Of a stretch of 64,000 nucleotides of DNA, positions 56,029-64,000 are shown one piece after another. A program made the translations under genes and the position numbers. The notes below the pieces were generated by a model that saw nothing but the letters and a program-made list of their open reading frames with translations, had not been told where the DNA came from and ran no database searches. How positions within the stretch are numbered: the first letter of the stretch is position 1; every line of letters starts with the position of its first letter. Source of the stretch: Panopea generosa (taxonomy: Eukaryota; Mollusca; Bivalvia; Adapedonta; Hiatellidae); NCBI GenBank assembly GCA_029582155.1, contig CM055899.1, positions 78,527,719 through 78,591,718 of the forward strand. The letters are read 5' to 3'.

Positions 56029-59000
56029 ATACCAGACGTTAAGAAGACTGTTGAGGAATTGGCGCAGATATTTAAACCAAAACCAGGTATCACACCATGG
56101 CAGTTGGCAGTGAATGAAGCAGCAAGTCAGCTAGTAGGAAATGACCCATCATTATTACAGGACCGACAATCACTTTTTTCAAGAGCACGAGAAGAAGCTG
56201 CGCTGACCTATGACTTCAAGAAAGGAAAATCAAGAAGTGTTCAAATGGCAAAAACATCTCAGCAACACAACAATAACCAATCTGATGGAAGTCAGAAACA
56301 TGCTCCACATACAAACAGTGATTTAAGAAATATGAGAATTAAACAGTTAAAGGAAGAAATAGAATTCCAAGACCATGAAACAATTAAACTGAAAAAGAAC
56401 ATAACAAGATGTGAAGCTGTCATGGATCATGAAAGATGTTTGTCGTTAAGAAAGGAAATACAGAGAATTAGCTCTGAGAAAAATTTAAAGCAGTTAGAGC
56501 TTCATGAGCTTGAGAGAAGCAATTACAAGAGCAACTGGTACTTTAAGAATAGAGCAGGGAAAAGCAGTACTACATGTAGTAAAAGCATTAAAAAGACAAA
56601 GAAAGAACAAAACAGGTGTGAAAAGAACAAACGGGAGATATCTTCTTTCTTCAAAAGCTCTAGTGATAGTGGAAGTGTTGATGAAGAATCAGCCAAGAGC
56701 ATCACTGATGAAATGGCGACAGATAGTACACCTGCCAAGAGCGTCACTGATGAAATGGTGACAAACCGCATACCCCGCAAGAGCGTCACTGATGAAATGG
56801 CAACAAACCCTAATGAAATGGCGACAGGCAGCACACCCCCCAAGAGTGTCACTGATGAAATGGCAACAGACAGCATACCGCCCAAGAGCATCACTGATGG
56901 ATTGGTGACAGACAGCATAACCCCCAAGAATGTCACTGATGAAATGGCCACAGACATCATACCCCCCAAGAGTGTCATTGATGGATTGGTGACAGACAGC
57001 ATAACCCTCAAGAGCATCACTGATGAAATGGCAACAAACCCTGATGAAATGGCGACAGGCAGCACACCCCCCAAGAGTGTCACTGATGAAATGGCAACAG
57101 ACAGCATACCGCCCAAGAGCGTCACTGATGGATTGGTGACAGGCAGCATAACCCCCAAGAGTGTCACTGGTGGATTGGTGACAGACAGCATAACCCCCAA
57201 GAATGTCACTGATGAAATGGTGACAGACAGCATAACCCCCAAAGAGTGTCACTAATGGATTGGTGACAGACAGCATACCCCCCAAGAGTGTCACTGATGG
57301 ATTGGTGACAGACAGCATACCCCCCAAGAGTGTCACTGATTGATTGGTGACAGACAGCATACCGCCAAAGAGTGTCACTGATGGATTGGTGACAGACAGC
57401 ATACCCCCCAAGAGTGTCACTGATGGATTGGTGACAGACAGCATAACCCCCAAGAGTGTCACTGATGGATTGGTGACAGACAGCATAACCCCCAAGAATG
57501 TCACTGATGAAATGGCGACAGACATCATACCCCCCAAGAGTGTCACTGATGGATTGGTGACAGACAGCATAACCCCCAAGAGCTTGACTGATGAAATGGC
57601 AACAAACCCTGATGAAATGGCGACAGGCAGCACACCCCCCCAAGAGTGTCACTGATGAAATGGCAACAGACAGCATACCGCCCAAGAGCGTCACTGATGG
57701 ATTGGTGACAGACAGCATAACCCCCAAGAGTGTCACTGGTGGATTGGTGACAGACAGCATAACCCCCAAGAATGTCACTGATGAAATGGCCACAGACATC
57801 ATACCCCCCAAGAGTGTCACTGATGGATTGGTGACAAACAGCATACCCCCCCAAGAGTGTCACTGATGGATTGGTGACAGACAGCATACCCCCCCAAGAG
57901 TGTCACTGATGGATTGGTGACAGACAGCATACCGCCAAAGAGTGTCACTGATGGATTGGTGACAGACAGCATACCCCCCAAGAGTGTCACTGATGGATTG
58001 GTGACAGACAGCACACCCCCCAAGAGTGTCACTGATGAAATGGCAACAGACAGCATACCGCCCAAGAGCATCACTGATGGATTGGTGACAGACAGCATAA
58101 CCCCCAAGAATGTCACTGATGAAATGGCCACAGACATCATACCCCCCAAGAGTGTCATTGATGGATTGGTGACAGACAGCATAACCCTCAAGAGCGTCAC
58201 TGATGAAATGGCAACAAACCCTGATGAAATGGCGACAGGCAGCACACCCCCCAAGAGTGTCACTGATGAAATGGCAACAGACAGCATACCGCCCAAGAGC
58301 GTCACTGATGGATTGGTGACAGGCAGCATAACCCCCAAGAGTGTCACTGGTGGATTGGTGACAGACAGCATAACCCCCAAGAATGTCACTGATGAAATGG
58401 TGACAGACAGCATAACCCCCAAAGAGTGTCACTAATGGATTGGTGACAGACAGCATACCCCCCAAGAGTGTCACTGATGGATTGGTGACAGACAGCATAC
58501 CCCCCAAGAGTGTCACTGATTGATTGGTGACAGACAGCATACCGCCAAAGAGTGTCACTGATGGATTGGTGACAGACAGCATACCCCCCAAGAGTGTCAC
58601 TGATGGATTGGTGACAGACAGCATAACCCCCAAGAGTGTCACTGATGGATTGGTGACAGACAGCATAACCCCCAAGAATGTCACTGATGAAATGGCGACA
58701 GACATCATACCCCCCAAGAGTGTCACTGATGGATTGGTGACAGACAGCATAACCCCCAAGAGCTTGACTGATGAAATGGCAACAAACCCTGATGAAATGG
58801 CGACAGGCAGCACACCCCCCCAAGAGTGTCACTGATGAAATGGCAACAGACAGCATACCGCCCAAGAGCGTCACTGATGGATTGGTGACAGACAGCATAA
58901 CCCCCAAGAGTGTCACTGGTGGATTGGTGACAGACAGCATAACCCCCAAGAATGTCACTGATGAAATGGCCACAGACATCATACCCCCCAAGAGTGTCAC

Positions 59001-59491
59001 TGATGGATTGGTGACAAACAGCATACCCCCCAAGAGTGTCACTGATGGATTGGTGACAGACAGCATACCCCCCCAAGAGTGTCACTGATGGATTGGTGAC
59101 AGACAGCATACCGCCAAAGAGTGTCACTGATGGATTGGTGACAGACAGCATACCCCCCAAGAGTGTCACTGATGGATTGGTGACAGACAGCATAACCCCC
59201 AAGAGTGTCACTGATGGATTGGTGACAGATAACACACACCCCAAGAGTGTCACTGATGAAATGGTGACAGACAATACTCACCCCGAGAGTGTCACCGATG
59301 AAATGGCAACAGACAGCGCTCTCGCAAGCACACATTTTCATTGAAGCCCCTTCTCACTTGTAATGACATGGAGGGGCTTAAAAAATACTTACAGAGTGTG
59401 AAAGGGTTGTCAAAATACACTGAAAATAATGGTGTTACATTTTCTGTTTTAATAAATATGGATCTGTCTGATTATGTAAAAGTTTCAGAAG
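56029..59491 (+). pseudogene. SAM gene, giant repeat exon D
   Basis: It starts after TTTTTTCAG in phase 0. Residues 1-70 (IPDVKKTVEELAQIFKPKPG, ITPWQLAVNEAASQLVG) precede a K/E/R-rich probable coiled coil (RIKQLKEEIEFQDHETIKLK) and a basic Ser-rich stretch. The SVTDG/SVTDEM repeat begins at about 56690. The first frame stops at 57255. Seven +1 changes (about 57243, 57640, 57850, 57890, 58423, 58817, 59070) and TGA codons at about 57341 and 58521 break it. The last 50 codons (LKPLLTCNDMEGLKKYLQSV ... DLSDYVKVSE) return to the starting frame and end at GAAG|GTAACG. An alternative is that most of the repeat is spliced out; I saw no clear sites. Confidence 0.55.
56690..59335 (+). repeat. 42-bp coding minisatellite with 1180-bp higher-order duplication
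   Basis: Roughly 60 units of about 42 bp (AAGAGTGTCACTGATGGATT, GGTGACAGACAGCATAACCC, CC) encode SVTDGLVTDSITPK and variants (SVTDEMATDSIPPK, NPDEMATGSTPP). A block from about 56832 to 58011 is repeated from 58012 to about 59190 at an offset of 1180 bases. It carries the same variants, the same extra A, the same extra C and the same TGA. Long open frames also run on the minus strand but are by-products. Confidence 0.9.
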
Positions 59492-59663
59492 GTAACGAGG
59501 CTGTGAATCTTTGCTATCGTTCTCATCTTCAGTGGTCTTGTCTTGCTTTACGGTCATGACTTGCTATAATTAAAACTAAATTGAATCTGCAGAAAATATG
59601 TTTAGGCTTTGTTCCAATCTGATAAATGTGAATGTATTAAAATGTTGATTTATATTTAAACAG

Positions 59664-59753
59664 GTGAACATTTGGTTGGATCATCTGACGAGTGTTGCTG
59701 CCAACCGAAAAAGGGGCAAGGCAAAGGCAGCCGAGACACGGTCTTCGAAAAAG
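59664..59753 (+). CDS. SAM gene, coding exon F
   Basis: A 90-base exon lies between acceptor TTAAACAG and donor AAAG|GTATTT. In phase 1 it reads GEHLVGSSDECCCQPKKGQG then KGSRDTVFEK. A reading in another frame is also open, so the translation rests on phase agreement with its neighbours. Confidence 0.55.
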
Positions 59754-60687
59754 GTATTTGGGCACATTATGAGTGGAATTTTGTAAAGATTGCCTCAACA
59801 TTAAATTAGTCTGAGGCCAAAAAATCTCTTTTTTTTCTGAAAGCCATACAAAACATAAGGGGTATTGCACTTCTGTGGTCTAAATGTGTGTATTTTATCA
59901 TTGACATGGTGGGGAATCATTGACATGGTGACCACGTAACATGGTATCTTAAAGTCCCATTATGCATTTGAAAACTTTATTTGAAATGAAAGAGTATTCA
60001 CTCCAATGACATCCAGTGAAATTCTGATGTAAAAATTTGCATTGGATTTCTTGAAGACATGAAAGAAAATATTCGAAATACACTATAAATATATTGCGCT
60101 AATGTAAGCGCAAGTGTAATAATTGGAGGTATGTTTGGATGAAAAAATAATTTCTGAAGGAAAGTAATGCGAAAATGAGCCATTTTCTTCCATAAGAGGA
60201 TGAGTATGATCTGTTTATTCAGTAATTGAAATTTTACTCACAAATGCATTATGTTCCTTTAAACTTAAAATTGGTGGATTCTCCTGAAAAAGTACAATGC
60301 TGTTTATAATGTCACTGGTGGCTACTGAAAGTCCTGTCAGTTACGCATACTCTGCATACTCTCAACAAAATACTTTCTGTTAAACAAAAGATATTGACAA
60401 AAATTCTCACGTGGACACCTGAATCTGACAGATTATCAATTGCTGCGATACCATGTCATGTGGTCTCAATATCATGTGATTCCCCACCATGATTGCAAGA
60501 TTAGTTTGATAGACTACTAGCAGATTTTTGAGAAAATAATGTGTTTTCAACAAAAACAAAAAACAAAATTCAGTACCATTTTTGTTCCAATAGAATTAAA
60601 AACAACCTATTGTTTTATCTATCAAAATATATGTTGGAAATCTTTGTTAAGTTGTGCTACCAAATTATTAATTATTAAACAATCCAG

Positions 60688-60876
60688 GCTCAAGCTCCTA
60701 TCCAGGCTCAAGCTCCTATCAAGGCTCAAGTTCCTATCCAGGCTCCGGCTCCTATCCAGGCTCAAGCTCCTATCCAGGCTCAAGCTCCTATCAAGGCTCA
60801 AGCTCCTATCCAGGCTCAAGCTCCTATCCAGGCTCAAAGGCTCAAGCTCCTATCCAGGCTCCGGCTCCTATCCAGG
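60688..60876 (+). repeat. 18-bp minisatellite inside exon G
   Basis: About ten units of CAGGCTCAAGCTCCTATC occur, with AAGGCTCAAG and CAGGCTCCGG variants. One partial unit (CAGGCTCA then AAGGCTCAAG) produces the frame switch noted for the exon. Confidence 0.9.
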
Positions 60877-60900
60877 CTCTTGAGGAGAGTGCACCAGATT
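60688..60900 (+). CDS. SAM gene, coding exon G, GSSSYPG repeat
   Basis: 213 bases follow TTAAACAATCCAG. In phase 1 the 18-bp unit reads GSSSYP/GSSSYQ about eight times, then AQAPIQAPAPIQALEESAPD, ending at T|GTGAGT. An 8-base slip inside the repeat changes which frame of the unit is read, yet the whole stays open. Low-complexity Ser/Tyr/Gly; function unknown. Confidence 0.6.
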
Positions 60901-61270
60901 GTGAGTTTTTTTTTGTAGCTTTGTGTTCATGGTGAGCTATGATTGTCCAATCTTCATGTAACTTGGTCAGAATGTATGGCTGAAATCTCGGCCAAGTTCA
61001 AAGCTGGGTCATGTTGGGTCAAAAACTATGTCACAAGGTCAAATGTTAGAAAAAGAATGTGAACACATTAGAGGCCACACTTTTGGCCCATTCTTCATGA
61101 AACTTAGTGTGAATGTTCATCTCTATGAAATCTAGATCATGTTCGAAATTGGGTCATGAGGGGTCAAAAATTAAGTCTCTAGGTAAAATCTTAGAACATT
61201 TTTGGTCCAATTTAAATGAAACTTAGTCAAGTTTGAAACCTTAAAGATTATAAAATTCACTCTATTTCAG
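60901..61270 (+). repeat. Interspersed repeat in last SAM-gene intron
   Basis: The phrases GGTGAGCTATGATTGTCCAA, TCTTCATGTAACTTGGTCAG, GGTCATGTTGGGTCAAAAAC and a second related unit (CCATTCTTCATGAAACTTAG) mark a common mollusc-type non-coding repeat. A relative lies at 61384-61580. Confidence 0.5.
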
Positions 61271-61344
61271 GTATAAATGTGGAAGTGTCCAGGTTTGGCC
61301 GCAGGAGGAGGAAGAATGTCCTTTTTAGTGACTTTTTGTGTTAA
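61271..61344 (+). CDS. SAM gene, terminal coding exon H
   Basis: It starts after CTCTATTTCAG and reads C-INVEVSRFGRRRRKNVLF-SDFLC to TAA at 61342-61344. The Arg-rich block could be a nuclear or nucleic-acid-binding signal. AAAATAAAATAAG follows within 20 bases as a likely polyadenylation signal. Confidence 0.7.
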
Positions 61345-62160
61345 ATTCATTGTTAAAATAAAATAAGAAGTTTAAGTGTTGTAACTTTTTAACTCACCTG
61401 AGCACAAAGCTATTGTGATCGGTCAATGTCTGTCTTCGCAAGTCTGATGTCCTCAACTTTTAGTGTTAGCACTCTAAGAGGCCACAGATATGGTTCAATC
61501 GTAATTAAACTTGGTCAGCATGCTTACCATCTTTATAGAAACTGGGTCATGTGGAGTTAGAAACTAGGTTACTGGGTTTATTTTGTAGCTTAACTATTCT
61601 AGGAAAATAAGAGCTTACACGATCATTTGTGCGTCTGTGTCCGCATTGGTTAAAGTTTTTTAAAAGTCTTATACATTCTATACTATCAAAGATATTCAAC
61701 TTAAACTAGGTACGGGTATTTAGTGGGACTACTTTTACCATACTAAGAAGGCCCATAACCCTGGATGCATTTTTTTCAGAATTATGCCCCTTATTTACTT
61801 GAAAATACCCACTTTATAAGTTTCTTCCAAGTCTAATCATTTGAATACTATCAAAGTTATTTAACTGAAATTGATACATATATATATTCATTGGGACTAT
61901 ATCTACCTTACTTCAAATGCCCATTACTCTGGATTCATTATTTTCCTAATGATGTGCCTTTGTACTTATATTTTTTTCATTGTTTTTCTGATAGCAGCTT
62001 TATTTATTGATTGATCTTTTAGATATTTACCCTCTCCCATACCTCCGGGGCATTTGATGCACCAAGCAGGCTCAAGGGTGGGGATTTAGACAAAAATGGT
62101 TGTCTCTAGGGTGGGGATTTAGATTTCAAACATTTCAAGATGTCAAATTCCACTGGGTCA
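61345..62160. other. Non-coding DNA with repeat fragments
   Basis: It holds a relative of the repeat above (61384-61580). Near 62045-62130 it holds GC-richer phrases CCGGGGCATTTGATGCACC and two copies of AGGGTGGGGATTTAGA next to the GC-rich inverted repeat. GGAATTTGACA (minus strand) also occurs at the matching distance inside the left inverted repeat. No gene was seen. Confidence 0.5.
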
Positions 62161-62168
62161 GCCCGCCG

Positions 62169-62200
<32 letters not shown>

Positions 62201-62224
62201 GCGGGCAAAATAATGACAGGTGCA
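62161..62224 (-). repeat. Inner inverted repeat, right, with C30 run
   Basis: The reverse complement of 45902-45942: TGCACCTGTCATTATTTTGC then CCGCCC on the minus strand. The homopolymer is a run of about 30 C at 62169-62198. The run could form i-motif/G4 structures and its length is unreliable in any assembly. Confidence 0.85.
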
Positions 62225-62464
62225 TTTCAGATAAATACAAAAATTTGTCACGCAGGAACATTTGAAACAGAGAATCAAAATATCATTTCATGTAAGTTTA
62301 TTTACTTTTTGATTTATATATTGTTTGTAACATATCAGTATGCATATTTCAGCTTTTAATAAAATGTCTATTTTTGCCAAAAACAATTGCAATCGATAAA
62401 ATTAATGATTTTCTGATGTGTCTGTATTTTCTCTACTATTCTTTTTAACAGGAAAACTACGGAC

Positions 62465-62755
62465 ATGTCCCTACCAGCCAGTTTATCAATGAGAGAAGTG
62501 ACAGGCCGCTTTAACTATACTACTGTGCAACATCAATGTACTGGACTAATAACTCATTATTACAAACATCAGTACATGTATGACCATTCAGACATTGCTG
62601 TACTCTACCTTCTGTTACTGGAGAGAATAAAAATCAGTCCTAGCGCACTTGCAATTATGTTCGATTACTGCAGCACTAATGAAAAGTGGATGACAACAGC
62701 ATTGCGTGGCTTGCCTCTTATTACATTAAGAAATCAAATGACAATATCGTAGCAA
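62465..62755 (+). CDS. Hypothetical 95-codon open frame
   Basis: It starts MSLPASLSMREVTGRFNYTT just after an acceptor-like TTTTTAACAG (62443-62452). It runs to TAG and has no domain I recognise. It lies between the inner inverted repeat and the psq relic. It could be an exon of the same element or chance. Confidence 0.25.
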
Positions 62756-62936
62756 TCTGCGAGGAAATAATTAAACACTCTTTGTAATATAAATTATCGC
62801 ACTGATATCTGAGTAAATTGTTATTATTAAATGAATAAAACATAAGTTACAAGACCTATGAATTGTGTTTATTTTGTTGAATTATTTGTTGTTTTAGAAC
62901 GTCAAATATATATGTTTACACGTACGGGGTAAAACC

Positions 62937-63620
62937 TTGAACTATCAAGACAAGCAACTTGAAGACACTATTAAAGCTGTCGAAGATTGCTCACTTTCAA
63001 TAAGGAAAGCCTCTGCATCATTTAGTGTCCCCAAGTCTACCATTGGTGATAGAATAAGTGGGAAGGATGACATGCATGTACAACGTGGCAGACCCAAGCA
63101 TATCCCTCGGGATACTGAAAATAAATTGTGGACGCTGTAAAGATGGCTTCAAGGTGAGGAATTGGCCTTACCAGAAAATAGGTAAGGAACGTCAGAATAA
63201 ATGAGTCCATGAATGCCACTGATTCAGTCAATGAATGATGAACCGGGAAGTTATCAGTAGCTACTTCAATGACTTAGTTGAAGGACTGAACATTGCAACA
63301 AAGCCTCGCATAATGATGCATCCAATGCATCGTACGTTACTACGTCAATTGATGGATTCATATTGCCGCAATTGACAACATTGTTTGATCAGTTGCTCAC
63401 AGAGACATGTTCACCATCTCGGGACAATTCATATGAACTGACATTAAATGAATTGGATAGTCCCGAAATCCAAAGCGATGTAGGATTACAGTCAGTCAGT
63501 GACGTTCTGGACTAAAGCGATCTGCAGCAACATTTTCAACTCATATCTGGAGGAAACTGCTCAGTACATACACTGACAGATCAGAACGGCCAACAAATCA
63601 CCGTGCCCTTTAGAATGTAA
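62937..63620 (+). pseudogene. Relic of a psq/pogo-type transposase or DNA-binding protein
   Basis: Residues 5-45 (DTIKAVEDCSLSIRKASASF, SVPKSTIGDRISGK) match the helix-turn-helix psq pattern typical of pogo-like transposases and of Pipsqueak proteins. After GRPKHIPRDTENKL the frame slips at about 63126. The next frame contains TGA and TAG. Later pieces (63239 onward EVISSYFNDLVEGLNI; 63350-63620 GFILPQLTTLFDQLL ... VGLQSVSDVLD) also look once-coding, with a TAA inside. No DDE domain remains. Confidence 0.65.
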
Positions 63621-63734
63621 AAAAAATACTAGAATCAGAATGTATAATTCTGTTGAAATATGAAATGTCTTTAAAAAGGTTTTACTATCTGTACTTTCCA
63701 TATGTGTTGTATCATGTCCACACTTTTCCTACTG

Positions 63735-63749
63735 TGTCCGTACTTACCC
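63735..63749 (-). repeat. Outer inverted repeat, right
   Basis: TGTCCGTACTTACCC, the exact reverse complement of 45707-45721. It stands 115 bases past the end of the psq relic, where a terminal inverted repeat of that element would be expected. Confidence 0.7.
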
Positions 63750-64000
63750 TTCTTTGATACTTTCTTTATAATGACTTTTTACAATATCTCGCACTCATAT
63801 CACCATTGAAAACCAGGGTCAAGTCTGTAGAAAATAATTTCCAAATGGCACATGTCAAACAACGTCAGTTATGCATTTGACAAATTACAATACTACGAGT
63901 TTAAAGCCTCTGGTGTACCCTACCCCATGAAAGAGTAAGGCTCAAACAAAATGTTTACACAAATATTCTCTTTTTTTCTACAAAAGCACCGTATAATTAT
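63750..64000. other. Non-coding flank, nothing recognised
   Basis: AT-rich DNA without supported features. Confidence 0.4.

Larger units (their letters stand above)
46158..61344 (+). pseudogene. SAM-domain repeat-protein gene, disrupted (8 coding exons)
   Basis: Eight exons join in consistent phase (1,0,0,then 1,1,1). The protein starts MMDDISSF. Its SAM domain is split over exons A and B (IVGWGEKIAPEIGRIFK | ENDIDGQGLLAVVADD, ending RAKLKQQLNV). Next come a conserved-looking segment (ITPWQLAVNEAASQLVG...DFKKGKSRS), a predicted coiled coil/basic region (residues rich in K/E/R), the SVTDG repeat, a segment ENNGVTFSVLINMDLSDY, a GSSSYPG repeat and the C-terminus RFGRRRRKNVLFSDFLC. SAM domains mediate protein or RNA binding; the role here is unknown. 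Breaks: mariner inserted in exon B; seven +1 shifts and in-frame stops in the repeat exon; a gypsy element in intron 1. It may be a dead paralogue, or an allele carrying recent insertions. I call it a pseudogene for this haplotype. Confidence 0.6.

Noticed and set aside
56523-59341. Long minus-strand open frames with MLSVTNPSVTLLGG repeats
   Set aside because: They mirror the plus-strand 42-bp minisatellite, whose unit lacks stops in several frames. No splice sites, start context or domain support them.

Overview
This is an AT-rich, intron- and repeat-laden animal genome window. I infer a mollusc, most likely a bivalve. The reasons are tRNA-headed SINEs, one with the tail GGCGTTAAACCCC, long arrays of about 155-167 bp units carrying TCAAGGTCA sites, many minisatellites, and a mix of Ty3/gypsy, mariner and pogo-like elements. 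The species assignment is inference, not a database result.

Layout. 1-5 kb: AT-rich DNA and the relic of an uncharacterised RNase-H-fold-like (DDE-like) protein gene (3561-4880) with one frameshift and two Trp-type stop codons. 5-10 kb: SINEs, a small TIR element and a perfect palindrome. 10.0-14.4 kb: a decayed, 5'-truncated plus-strand Ty3/gypsy element. 16.0 kb: a cluster of GTGATATCAC palindromes. 16.75-39.34 kb: one well-supported plus-strand gene of nine coding exons. It encodes a predicted 954-residue BTB/POZ protein with AT-hook-like motifs and ten C2H2 zinc fingers. All exon phases join cleanly, and the first intron is of the GC-AG type. Its introns hold at least five tandem arrays, two pogo-like MITEs and several SINEs. 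One 3' splice site lies in the last unit of a 40-bp minisatellite. 39.9-45.7 kb: a TTAA-flanked MITE, a 16-bp minisatellite, a tRNA-Val-headed SINE and another MITE.

46.16-61.34 kb: a second plus-strand gene of eight coding exons encodes an N-terminal SAM domain, a conserved middle region, a coiled-coil/basic region, a long SVTDG-type repeat, a GSSSYPG repeat and a basic C-terminus. It is heavily disrupted. A nearly intact minus-strand Mag-like gypsy element (46260-51167, 5-bp target duplication GATTG) sits 14 bases inside the first intron. A mariner element (52205-54077, TA duplication) interrupts the SAM-domain exon itself. The minisatellite exon carries seven +1 frame changes and stops, some shared between two copies of a 1180-bp higher-order duplication.

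The SAM gene is enclosed by two nested pairs of inverted repeats: 45707-45721 with 63735-63749, and 45902-45942 with 62161-62224. The right arm holds a relic of a psq/pogo-type DNA-binding transposase. The arrangement could be a large composite or cargo-carrying transposon, or coincidental flanking copies. I consider it the most interesting feature of the window.
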